DNA from: Streptomyces flaveolus
GTDB lineage: Bacteria > Actinomycetota > Actinomycetes > Streptomycetales > Streptomycetaceae
Direction of reading: 5' to 3'
DNA: 64,000 nucleotides
Assembly: GCF_000716535.1 (NCBI RefSeq)
Contig: NZ_JNWV01000033.1
Span: forward strand, 1-64,000
In this document: positions 7,636 through 14,634 of the stretch, piece after piece
Numbering within the stretch: the first letter of the stretch is position 1
Layout of the letters: every line of letters begins with the position of its first letter
Program-made: the position numbers and the translations under genes
Notes under the pieces: generated by a model
Told to the model about the DNA's origin: nothing
Database searches by the model: none
What the model saw: only the letters and a program-made list of their open reading frames with translations

Positions 7636-8532
7636 GTGTCGGTTCTGGTTCTCCTTCTCGCCGTGAGCGCGGCTTGCTGTCTGGGTTTCGGATTCGTGCT
7701 CCAGCAGAACGCGGCGCAGAAGGCACCGCTCAGCGACTTCCTCTCCTTCCGCCTGCTGCTCGACCTGATGCGGATACCACGCTGGCTGGGCGGCCTCGGG
7801 CTGATGGTGGCCGGCATGGTGCTGGGCGCGATCGCCCTCGGCAAGGGCGAGATCTCCCTGGTGGAGCCACTGCTCGCGACCAATCTGCTGTTCGCCCTCG
7901 CCCTCTCCCGGCACCAGACCGGGCAACCGCTCGGCCGCCAGGGCTGGGCCGGGCTGCTGCTGCTCGCGGGCGGGGTGAGCGCGTTCATCGTCGCGGGCGA
8001 GCCGCGCGGCGGCACGGCGGTCACCGATCCGCTGCGGCACTGGCTGATCATCGGAGCGGTGGTGGGCGTGGCCCTGGTACTGACGACGTACGCCAAGCGC
8101 TCGCGGCTGAGCTGGGGTCCGGTGCTGCTGGCCCTGGCGGCCGGGCTGCTCTACGGCGTCCAGGACGCGCTGACCCGGGTGAGCGGCACCCGCTTCTCCG
8201 ACGGCGGCCTCACCGAACTGTTCTCCGGCTGGCAGCCGTACGGCGTGGTGGCCTGCGGGGTCACCGGTCTCGTCCTGGTGCAGAGCGCGTTCGAGACGGC
8301 CCCGCTGCGCATGTCGCTGCCCGCGCTCACGGCGGCCGAGCCGCTCGCCGGGATCCTGTGCGGCGTGGGCTTCATGGGCGACCGGCTGCGCACCGACACC
8401 GGGGCGCTGGCCGGGGAGGCGGCCGGGCTCGCGGCGGTGGTGGCGGGCATCGTGCTGCTCGGACTGCATCCGGCGATGCCGTGCGGCACGGCGGAGACGG
8501 AGCCGGGAGCCCGGGACCTCCAGCGCCGCTGA
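7636..8532 (+). CDS. DMT-superfamily (EamA/NIPA-like) membrane permease
   Basis: This 298-residue integral membrane protein has nine or ten hydrophobic helices. The family is the drug/metabolite transporter superfamily; the N-terminal GFVLQQNAAQKAPL and the repeated glycine-rich helices resemble the EamA/magnesium-transporter-NIPA-like members seen in actinobacteria. GTG 7636 is chosen because the hydrophobic N-terminus starts there; the frame is open to 7420, but that part crosses the palindromes. Substrate unknown. Confidence 0.82.
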   Translation: MSVLVLLLAVSAACCLGFGFVLQQNAAQKAPLSDFLSFRLLLDLMRIPRWLGGLGLMVAGMVLGAIALGKGEISLVEPLLATNLLFALALSRHQTGQPLGRQGWAGLLLLAGGVSAFIVAGEPRGGTAVTDPLRHWLIIGAVVGVALVLTTYAKRSRLSWGPVLLALAAGLLYGVQDALTRVSGTRFSDGGLTELFSGWQPYGVVACGVTGLVLVQSAFETAPLRMSLPALTAAEPLAGILCGVGFMGDRLRTDTGALAGEAAGLAAVVAGIVLLGLHPAMPCGTAETEPGARDLQRR

Positions 8533-8535
8533 GCC

Positions 8536-8557
8536 GGCCCCTGCCTGGACGGGGGCC
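8536..8557 (+). terminator. Hairpin after the DMT permease gene
   Basis: Four bases after the stop codon, GGCCCC and GGGGCC form a six-pair stem around a 10-base loop. It is a plausible transcription end for the permease gene. Confidence 0.45.
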
Positions 8558-8560
8558 CTG

Positions 8561-8868
8561 AGCACGGGCGGGGGTGAGGCGACCGTGAGCACGGGCGAGG
8601 CAGCCCTCGCCCACATGTGACAACCCCGCTTGGACGGGGACAGGGCCGCCCCCATCAGGCGGCCCTTGCCCGCATGAGGCAGCCCCGCTCAAACGGGAAC
8701 AGGCCCGCCCGCATGAGGCAACCCCGCTCGGACGGGAACAGCCCCCACCCACATCAGGCAGCCCTCGCCCACATCAGGCATCCCCGCTCGGACGGGAACA
8801 GGCCCGACCCCATGGGGCAGCCCCGCTCAATGGGGGGAGCCCCGCCCGCATGAGGCGGCCCTGCTTGG
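8561..8868. repeat. Degenerate tandem array with a 39-bp unit
   Basis: The 336-bp gap between the permease and the Nudix gene is mostly a tandem array. The core CCCCGCTCGGACGGGAACAG starts at 8624, 8683, 8722, 8782 and 8821, spacings of 59, 39, 60 and 39 bases. The longer spacings contain an extra partial unit of about 20 bases (GCCCTCGCCCACATCAGGCA type). A 78-codon frame crosses it but only reflects the repeat. There is no CRISPR-like spacer diversity. Confidence 0.8.
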
Positions 8869-9393
8869 ATGACGGGCATGAATCCTGCTGACGAGATCCT
8901 CGACATCGTCGACGAGCACGACCGGGTCGTCGCCCAGTACCCGCGGGGCGAGGCCTACGCGCGCGGGCTGCGCCACCGCTGTGTGTTCATCGAGGCCCGG
9001 GACGCGGCCGGCCGGCTCTTCGTGCACCGGCGCACGGCGACCAAGCTGGTGTTCCCCTCCCTGTACGACCTGTTCGTCGGCGGGGTCGTCGGCGCGGGCG
9101 AGTCCTACGACGAGGCGGCGCTGCGGGAGGCCGAGGAGGAGCTGGGTGTGACCGGGCTGCCCCGGCCGGAGTTCCTCTTCAAGTTCCTCTACGAAGACGC
9201 CGCCGGGAACAGCTGGTGGTCGGCGGTGTACGAGGTCCGCTGCGAGCTGCCCGTGCGACCGCAGGCGGAGGAGGTCCAGTGGCACGCCTTCCTGCCCGAG
9301 GAGGAGGTCGAGCGGCGGCTCGGCGAGTGGGAGTGGGTGCCGGACGGACTGGCGGCGTACGAGCGGCTTCGGGCGTTCCGGGCGGGCCGGTGA
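8869..9393 (+). CDS. Nudix hydrolase
   Basis: This 174-residue cytoplasmic hydrolase has a clear Nudix box at residues 72-94 (GVVGAGESYDEAALREAEEE then LGV), with the REAEEEL metal-binding core. The N-terminal DEILDIVDEHDRVV and the HRR/FPSLYDLFVGG surroundings resemble the isopentenyl-diphosphate isomerase-like/YfcD subgroup of Nudix enzymes, whose natural substrates are mostly unknown. ATG 8869 or ATG 8878 may be used. It is the first gene after the repeat array. Confidence 0.88.
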   Translation: MTGMNPADEILDIVDEHDRVVAQYPRGEAYARGLRHRCVFIEARDAAGRLFVHRRTATKLVFPSLYDLFVGGVVGAGESYDEAALREAEEELGVTGLPRPEFLFKFLYEDAAGNSWWSAVYEVRCELPVRPQAEEVQWHAFLPEEEVERRLGEWEWVPDGLAAYERLRAFRAGR

Positions 9394-9401
9394 CCGCCGG
9401 G

Positions 9402-9407
9402 TAGGGT
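9402..9407 (+). promoter_or_regulatory. -10 box of a probable leaderless transcript
   Basis: TAGGGT ends seven bases before the GTG start of the first DUF202 gene, the spacing expected when transcription starts on the start codon. No ribosome-binding sequence is visible before that GTG. The -35 region is poorly defined. Confidence 0.5.
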
Positions 9408-9414
9408 CGGCCGC

Positions 9415-9807
9415 GTGAGCGAATTCGTACGGAACATCCGGCTGTGGTTCGCGCCGGAGCGGGTGCGGGACGAGGGCGGGACGCCCGACTACCGGTTCTC
9501 GCTGGCCAACGAGCGCACCTTCCTCGCCTGGCTGCGGACCGCGCTGGCGCTGATCGGCGGCGGATTCGCGGTGGACCAGTTCCTCCCGGACCTGCGCTGG
9601 GCCTGGCGGGTCGGTCTCGCGCTCGCCCTGCTCGCGGCCGGTGTCCTCTGCTCCCTGCGCGCGGTGAACCACTGGGTGCGCTGCGAGCGGGCGATGCGCC
9701 GCGGCGAGGACCTGCCCGCGTCCCGCTTCCCCGCGCTGCTGAGCCTGGTCGTGGCGGTGGTGGCCGTCGCGATGGTGGTGGTCGTCCTCGTCGGGTGGGA
9801 GGGGTGA
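9415..9807 (+). CDS. DUF202 membrane protein (first of a pair)
   Basis: This 130-residue protein has three hydrophobic helices and the DUF202/YidH signature (DYRFSLANERTFLAWLRTALALIGGGFAVDQF). Function is unknown for the family; members are small membrane proteins, often in pairs. Here it overlaps the next DUF202 gene by four bases (GTGA). The two probably form a heteromeric membrane complex (inference). Confidence 0.87.
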   Translation: MSEFVRNIRLWFAPERVRDEGGTPDYRFSLANERTFLAWLRTALALIGGGFAVDQFLPDLRWAWRVGLALALLAAGVLCSLRAVNHWVRCERAMRRGEDLPASRFPALLSLVVAVVAVAMVVVVLVGWEG

Positions 9808-10130
9808 GCGCCGGGGAGGCGGACGCCGGGCGGGATCCCGGGCTCCAGCCCGAGCGGACCCGGCTGGCCTGGCGGCGTACGACCCTGTCGGCGACCGTGG
9901 CCACCGTGCTCGCGGTGAAGACGGCGCTGCACGACCGGCCGCCGGCCGCCGGGATCGTCGCGTGCGCGGTCTGCGCCGTGCTCTGGCTGGGCTTCCTCCG
10001 GGTGGCCCACCACCGGATCCGCGCCCTGACGGCCGGCCCCCGCCCACCCGCGCTCGCGCCCCGGCTCGCGACGGCGGCGGCGCTGTGCGCGGTGGCGCTG
10101 GCGGTGTGCGCGGCCGTGCTGGTGACCTAG
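9804..10130 (+). CDS. DUF202 membrane protein (second of a pair)
   Basis: This 108-residue protein has three hydrophobic helices. QPERTRLAWRRTTLSATVA is the DUF202 N-terminal motif in its shorter form, and C-terminal helices follow. It is translationally coupled to the preceding DUF202 gene by the overlapping GTG/TGA at 9804-9807. Pairing of a long and a short member is common in actinobacteria. No catalytic residues are evident. Confidence 0.85.
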   Translation: MSAGEADAGRDPGLQPERTRLAWRRTTLSATVATVLAVKTALHDRPPAAGIVACAVCAVLWLGFLRVAHHRIRALTAGPRPPALAPRLATAAALCAVALAVCAAVLVT

Positions 10131-10199
10131 AGGGCTTTCGCCTTCGTGCCGGACTGCTCGGCCACCGCCTCAATCCCGCCGCGTCGTACGAAGTGGCGG

Positions 10200-11150
10200 T
10201 CAGGCGCCGCCGCCCCCGACCTCCCGGTCCACCGTCACCACGATTTTCCCCCGGACGTGACCCTCCTGGCTCAGACGGTGGGCGTCCGCCGTTCGTTCCA
10301 GGGGGAAGGTGTGCTGGACGTGGACGGAGACGACGCCCTGTTCGGCCAGGTCCGACAGGCGGCGCAGGTCCTCGGGGTCCGGGCGGACGAAGCAGTACCG
10401 GCCGCCGTGGTCCAGGACCTCGTGGTCGGCGATCGACGCCAGCCGGCCCTCCGGGGCGAGCAGGTGGGCCGAGGTCCGCAGGGTGTCGCCGCCGATGGTG
10501 TCGAAGACCGCGTCCACACCCTCGGGGGCGAGCCCGCGCACCCGTTCCGCCAGGCCCTCGCCGTAACGCACCGGCTCGCCGCCCAGGGTGCGGACGTAGT
10601 CGTGGTTCGACTCGCCCGCGGTGCCGATGACCCGGGCACCGAGGTGGGCGGCGATCTGGACGGCCAGCGAGCCGACCCCGCCGGCCGCCGCGTGCACCAG
10701 CACGGTCTCGCCCCGCTTCACCTCCAGTGCCTTGACCAGCACCTGATAGGCGGTGAGCCCGGCGAGCGGGAGCCCGGCAGCCTCCTCGAAGGACAGGTTG
10801 CGCGGCTTGCGGGCCAGGGCGCGGACGGGCGCGGCCACGTACTCGGCGAAGGTGCCGCGGGAGAGGAAATCCTCGCGGGCGTAGCCGATGACCTCGTCGC
10901 CGGCCTCGAACTCGGTGACGGCGGCACCGGGCCGTACGACCACCCCGCTGACGTCCCACCCGGGGATCACCGGGAAGACGGCGTCGAGGGCCGGGTCGAG
11001 GTAGCCCTCGCGGCACTTCCAGTCCACCGGGTTGACGGCCGCCGCGCGCACCTCGACCAGGACCTGGTCGGGACCGACCTTGGGGTCGCGCAGCTCGCCG
11101 TACTCCAGCACCTCCGGCCCGCCGTAGCGGCGGTAGCTGATGCCCTTCAT
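10200..11150 (-). CDS. Zinc-free NADP-dependent quinone oxidoreductase-like protein
   Basis: This 316-residue medium-chain reductase lacks the zinc ligands of alcohol dehydrogenases. It has the quinone oxidoreductase pattern: an N-terminal GroES-like domain (AAVNPVDWKCREG), an NADPH-binding AAAGGVG at residues 154-160, and a C-terminal ...TADAHRLSQEGHVRGKIVV segment. ATG 11150 is chosen as the start; the frame is open 12 codons further. It is a monocistronic minus-strand gene that likely reduces quinones or alpha,beta-unsaturated carbonyls. Confidence 0.85.
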   Translation of the reverse strand: MKGISYRRYGGPEVLEYGELRDPKVGPDQVLVEVRAAAVNPVDWKCREGYLDPALDAVFPVIPGWDVSGVVVRPGAAVTEFEAGDEVIGYAREDFLSRGTFAEYVAAPVRALARKPRNLSFEEAAGLPLAGLTAYQVLVKALEVKRGETVLVHAAAGGVGSLAVQIAAHLGARVIGTAGESNHDYVRTLGGEPVRYGEGLAERVRGLAPEGVDAVFDTIGGDTLRTSAHLLAPEGRLASIADHEVLDHGGRYCFVRPDPEDLRRLSDLAEQGVVSVHVQHTFPLERTADAHRLSQEGHVRGKIVVTVDREVGGGGA

Positions 11151-11264
11151 GCCGTCGACCCTCCGGGGTACTCGTGCGCCACGCAACCGGGATGTCCTGA
11201 TACACGGCTTTCGCGTGGCAGTCTTCCGACGTCAGGCATCCCGTACCCCCCGAAGGTGAGCACC

Positions 11265-11564
11265 ATGACCACCCTTCACCAGGAACACACCGAGCACACG
11301 GCACACCGCCACGGACCGGACTGCGGGCACAACGCCGTACCGCACGGCGACCACGTCGACTACGTCCACGACGGACATCTGCACCGGGAGCACGAGGGTC
11401 ACTGGGACGAGTGCGAGCCGGCCGGGCACGCCGTCCACGAGGGTCATGAGCACGTGCACCACGACGAGTGCGGGCACGCGCAGGTGCCGCACGGCGACCA
11501 CGTGGACTATCTGCACGACGGGCACCGGCACGCCGAGCACGGGGACCACTGGGACGACCACTGA
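11265..11564 (+). CDS. Histidine-rich small protein with an internal duplication, probably metal binding
   Basis: The protein has 99 residues, with histidine at roughly one residue in four and many Asp/Glu. Two homologous halves carry the same core, PHGDHVDYVHDGHLH (residues about 25-40) and PHGDHVDYLHDGHRH (about 75-90), each preceded by a Cys-Gly-His (DCGHN and ECGHA). Such a repeat suggests two equivalent Zn/Ni sites in a soluble buffering protein. It has no signal peptide and no membrane segment. ATG 11265 sits behind a GGTGAG-type sequence. Members are often labelled zinc transporter in databases, but this sequence has no transporter features. Confidence 0.75.
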   Translation: MTTLHQEHTEHTAHRHGPDCGHNAVPHGDHVDYVHDGHLHREHEGHWDECEPAGHAVHEGHEHVHHDECGHAQVPHGDHVDYLHDGHRHAEHGDHWDDH

Positions 11565-11581
11565 TCCGCCGGACACGAAGA

Positions 11582-11619
11582 CCGACGGCTCCCCGGACAG
11601 CGCACCGGGGGGCCGTCGG
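11582..11619 (+). terminator. Strong hairpin after the histidine-rich gene
   Basis: CCGACGGC pairs with GCCGTCGG, and inside it CCCCGG pairs with CCGGGG around an eight-base loop. It starts 18 bases after the stop codon. Confidence 0.7.
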
Positions 11620-11674
11620 CCTATCGTGGCCCGGGTCACGTTCCGCCTGATCTTCACCGCGCGCACTGGACGGC

Positions 11675-11692
11675 ATACCGACCGGTCGGCAT
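11675..11692. promoter_or_regulatory. TetR-type operator before the kinase/acyl-CoA dehydrogenase operon
   Basis: ATACCGACCGGTCGGCAT is a near-perfect 18-bp palindrome ending 40 bases before the start at 11733. Closely related sites lie 42 bases before the SDR operon (17108-17125) and before the molybdenum enzyme gene (40139-40156). The TetR gene at 14016-14618, between the first two operons, is the most likely reader. Confidence 0.7.
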
Positions 11693-11732
11693 CATGAGTC
11701 CAGACTTGTTCGCCCGTTCGTAGGAGTGATGT

Positions 11733-12755
11733 ATGAGCGCCGACCACCCGCCCGGTCTCGACCTGGACCGGCTGAGCGCCCTGCTCGACCGCGAGCGCCC
11801 CGGTCTGGTGAACGGCCCGCTGACCGGACGGCTGATCGAGGGCGGACGGTCGAACCTCACCTACGCGCTCTCGGACGGCACCTCGAAGTGGGTCGTCCGC
11901 CGGCCGCCGCTCGGCCATGTGCTGGCCACCGCACACGACATGAAGCGCGAGCACCGGGTGATCAGCGCGCTGCACCCGACCCGGGTGCCGGTCCCGCGCC
12001 CGCTGCTGCTGTGCGAGGACGAGGAGGTGCTCGGGGCGCCCTTCTACGTCATGGAGTTCGTGGAGGGCACGCCGTACCGCACCGCCGACCAGCTCGCCCC
12101 GCTCGGCGCGGAGCGCACGCGGAACGCGGTCCTGTCCCTGGTGGACACGCTGGTCGAGCTGCACGCCGTGGACCCCGCCGAGGTGGGCCTCGCCGACTTC
12201 GGCCGCCCGGAGGGCTTCCTGGACCGGCAGCTGCGCCGCTGGGGGAAGCAGCTGGACGCCTCCCGCAACCGCGAACTGGCGGGCATCGACGAGCTGCACG
12301 CGGCCCTCGGCCGAGAGCTGCCCGCCTCCCCCGCCCCGGCGGTCGTCCACGGCGACTACCGCCTGGACAACGTCCTGATCGGGGACGACGACACGATCAA
12401 GGCGATCCTCGACTGGGAGATGTCCACGCTCGGCGACCCGCTCACCGACCTGGGTCTGCTGGTCATGTACAGCCTGCCGCTCGGCATGCCGGACTCCCCC
12501 GTCTCCACCACCGCCGAGGCGCCGGGGCACCCCGACCCGCGGGAGCTGGTCGAGCGGTACGCCGCCCGCTCCGGCCGGGACGTCTCGGCCGTCTCCTGGT
12601 ACACGGCGTTCGCCTGGTTCAAGCTCGCCGTGATCCTGGAGGGCATCCACTACCGGTACACGCTCGGCCAGACGGTCGGCCGCGGCTTCGACCGCATCGG
12701 CGACCTCGTGCCCGTCTTCATCGACCACGGACTGACCACTCTTCAGGAAGGCTGA
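11733..12755 (+). CDS. APH-type phosphotransferase (ACAD10/11 and LvaA kinase family)
   Basis: This 340-residue kinase-fold protein of the aminoglycoside phosphotransferase family has a catalytic loop HGDYRLDN at residues 206-213 and a metal-binding D227 in ILDWEMSTLGDPLTDLG. It is not an antibiotic-resistance type. It belongs with the kinase domains that in mammals are fused to acyl-CoA dehydrogenases (ACAD10/ACAD11), and with LvaA of Pseudomonas, which phosphorylates 4-hydroxyacyl-CoA. The next gene, six bases downstream, is the matching acyl-CoA dehydrogenase. The ribosome-binding sequence is AGGAGTGAT. Confidence 0.85.
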   Translation: MSADHPPGLDLDRLSALLDRERPGLVNGPLTGRLIEGGRSNLTYALSDGTSKWVVRRPPLGHVLATAHDMKREHRVISALHPTRVPVPRPLLLCEDEEVLGAPFYVMEFVEGTPYRTADQLAPLGAERTRNAVLSLVDTLVELHAVDPAEVGLADFGRPEGFLDRQLRRWGKQLDASRNRELAGIDELHAALGRELPASPAPAVVHGDYRLDNVLIGDDDTIKAILDWEMSTLGDPLTDLGLLVMYSLPLGMPDSPVSTTAEAPGHPDPRELVERYAARSGRDVSAVSWYTAFAWFKLAVILEGIHYRYTLGQTVGRGFDRIGDLVPVFIDHGLTTLQEG

Positions 12756-12760
12756 CCGGC

Positions 12761-13975
12761 ATGGACTTCGCGTTCGACGCGCGCACCGAGGAGCTGCGCG
12801 ACAGGCTCCTCGCCTTCATGGACGAGCACGTCTACCCGGCCGAGGCGGTCGCCGAGGAGCAGCGGGCGCGGCTGGCGTCCCCCTGGGACACGCCGGCCGT
12901 GGTCGAGGAGCTGAAGGCCGAGGCCCGCGCTCAGGGCCTGTGGAACCTGTTCCTGCCCGACGCCGGGTACGGCGCCGGGCTGACCAACCTCCAGTACGCG
13001 CCGCTCGCCGAGATCACCGGCCGTTCCCCGCACCTCGCGCCGACCGCGACCAACTGCGCCGCGCCCGACACCGGGAACATGGAGGTGCTGGCGCAGTTCG
13101 GCACCGAGGAGCAGAAGAAGCAGTGGCTGGAGCCGCTGCTGGCCGGTGAGATCCGCTCGGCGTTCGCGATGACGGAGCCGGAGGTGGCGTCCTCGGACGC
13201 CACGAACATCACCACGCACATGGAGCGGGACGGCGACGAGTACGTCGTCACCGGCCGCAAGTGGTACATCTCCGGGGCGATGAACCCGGACTGCAAGATC
13301 TTCATCGTGATGGGCAAGACGGACCCGGACGGGGCGGACATCCGCCGCCAGCAGTCCATGGTCCTGGTCCCGCGCGACACGCCCGGTGTCACGGTCGAGC
13401 GCGCGATGCGGGTCTTCGGCTACGAGGACCACTCGCACGGCGGCCACGCCGAAGTGGTCTTCGACCACGCGCGCGTGCCCGTGTCGAACCTCGTCGGCGA
13501 GGAGGGCGGCGGCTTCGCCATCGCCCAGGCCCGGCTCGGGCCCGGCCGGATCCACCACTGCATGCGGCTGATCGGGATGGCCGAGCGGGCGATCGAGCTG
13601 ATGTGCCGGCGGGCCGTGAGCCGTACCGCGTTCGGCAAGGCGCTGGCCCAGCAAGGAGTGGTCCAGAACTGGATCGCCGACGCCCGGGTCACCGTCGAGC
13701 AGCTGCGGCTGCTGGTGCTGAAGACGGCCTGGCTGATGGACACCGTCGGCAACAAGGGCGCCCACACCGAGATCCAGGCCATCAAGATCGCCACCCCGCG
13801 CGCGGTGGTCGGCATCCTGGACCGGGCGATCCAGCTCCACGGCGCGGGCGGGGTGAGCCAGGACTTCCCGCTGGCCGAGCTGTACGCGAGCGCCCGGACG
13901 CTGATGCTCGCCGACGGCCCGGACGAGGTCCACCAGCGGTCGCTGGCCCGCCGGGAGCTGAAGAAGTATCTCTGA
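12761..13975 (+). CDS. Acyl-CoA dehydrogenase (ACAD10/11-like)
   Basis: This 404-residue FAD-dependent dehydrogenase has the family blocks AMTEPEVASSDATNI (FAD/substrate binding), GRKWYISGA, RTAFGKALAQQGVVQNWIAD and HGAGGVSQDFPLAELYASAR. It is of the long class that pairs with APH-like kinases. In the levulinate pathway the corresponding enzyme acts on the phosphorylated 4-hydroxyacyl-CoA. It is cotranscribed with the kinase (gap of five bases) and ends in a hairpin shared with the convergent TetR gene. Confidence 0.88.
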   Translation: MDFAFDARTEELRDRLLAFMDEHVYPAEAVAEEQRARLASPWDTPAVVEELKAEARAQGLWNLFLPDAGYGAGLTNLQYAPLAEITGRSPHLAPTATNCAAPDTGNMEVLAQFGTEEQKKQWLEPLLAGEIRSAFAMTEPEVASSDATNITTHMERDGDEYVVTGRKWYISGAMNPDCKIFIVMGKTDPDGADIRRQQSMVLVPRDTPGVTVERAMRVFGYEDHSHGGHAEVVFDHARVPVSNLVGEEGGGFAIAQARLGPGRIHHCMRLIGMAERAIELMCRRAVSRTAFGKALAQQGVVQNWIADARVTVEQLRLLVLKTAWLMDTVGNKGAHTEIQAIKIATPRAVVGILDRAIQLHGAGGVSQDFPLAELYASARTLMLADGPDEVHQRSLARRELKKYL

Positions 13976-13978
13976 CGT

Positions 13979-14012
13979 CCCCGGCCCCCGCACCCCTCGG
14001 GTGCTTCCGGGG
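13979..14012. terminator. Hairpin between convergent operons
   Basis: CCCCGG pairs with CCGGGG, and the inner CACCC pairs with GGGTG around CTC. It lies between the acyl-CoA dehydrogenase stop (13975) and the TetR stop (14016) and may serve both directions. Confidence 0.65.
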
Positions 14013-14015
14013 TCC

Positions 14016-14618
14016 TTACGGCCGCAGGGCCCGCAGGAGCAGGTCGGCCAGGTGGTCGGCCACCTCCTGCGGGCTCATCGGGCCGTCCGGCCGGTACCAC
14101 GTCGACAGATGGTGGACCGAGCCGAAGTGGTAGTCCACGACCAGGTCGGCCGGGGTCGCCGTGGAGAAGACGCCCGCCTTCTGGCCCTCCTCCACGAGCG
14201 CGCGGAAACGCTCGTGGTAGCGCCGGCGCTCGGCGCGGACCTGCTTGTTCTTCTCCGGGCTCAGGTGGTGCATGGACCGGAAGAAGATCATCGCGTCGTC
14301 GAGGTTCTCGATCGTCGTGACGACGACGTCCGCCGCCGCGTCCCTGAGCCGCTTCTCCACCGGCTCGTCGGCGTTCGCGAACGTGTCCAGCCGCTCCTGC
14401 TGGAGGCGCAGCACACGCGCGTACACCTCGTGCAGCAGGTCGTCCTTGGAGCCGAAGTAGTGGTACAGCGCCCCCTTGGTGACGCCGGCCGCCTCCACGA
14501 TCTCCTGCACGGAGGTGCGGTCGTAACCCTGCTCGGCGAAGAGCCGGGTGGCGGCGGCCAGCAGCCGCTGCGGGACGGGCGTCCCGTCTCCGTCCGTCGT
14601 CCTGGGCACTGCCGCCAC
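14016..14618 (-). CDS. TetR-family regulator, likely reader of the ACCGACCGGTCGG operators
   Basis: This 200-residue repressor has an N-terminal helix-turn-helix (TSVQEIVEAAGVTKGALYHYFGSKDDLLHEV, residues about 30-62) and a C-terminal helical ligand domain (about 80-198). It is the third gene of a minus-strand operon after the SDR and acyl-CoA ligase genes, 16 bases from the latter. GTG 14618 is preferred; GTG 14609 is possible. It likely responds to an acyl-CoA intermediate (inference from the operon). Confidence 0.87.
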   Translation of the reverse strand: MAAVPRTTDGDGTPVPQRLLAAATRLFAEQGYDRTSVQEIVEAAGVTKGALYHYFGSKDDLLHEVYARVLRLQQERLDTFANADEPVEKRLRDAAADVVVTTIENLDDAMIFFRSMHHLSPEKNKQVRAERRRYHERFRALVEEGQKAGVFSTATPADLVVDYHFGSVHHLSTWYRPDGPMSPQEVADHLADLLLRALRP

Positions 14619-14634
14619 CTGCCTTTCCGTGAGG

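Noticed and set aside
8617..8853. 78-codon frame with a repeated 13-residue motif
   Set aside because: The motif is the direct translation of the 39-bp repeat, the frame starts inside the array, and it has no ribosome-binding site.
8561..8868. Possible CRISPR array
   Set aside because: The units are continuous and degenerate, without unique spacers of constant length, and there are no cas genes.
11733..12755. Aminoglycoside resistance gene
   Set aside because: The APH fold is present, but the immediate acyl-CoA dehydrogenase partner and sequence type match the ACAD10/11-LvaA kinases, not resistance enzymes.
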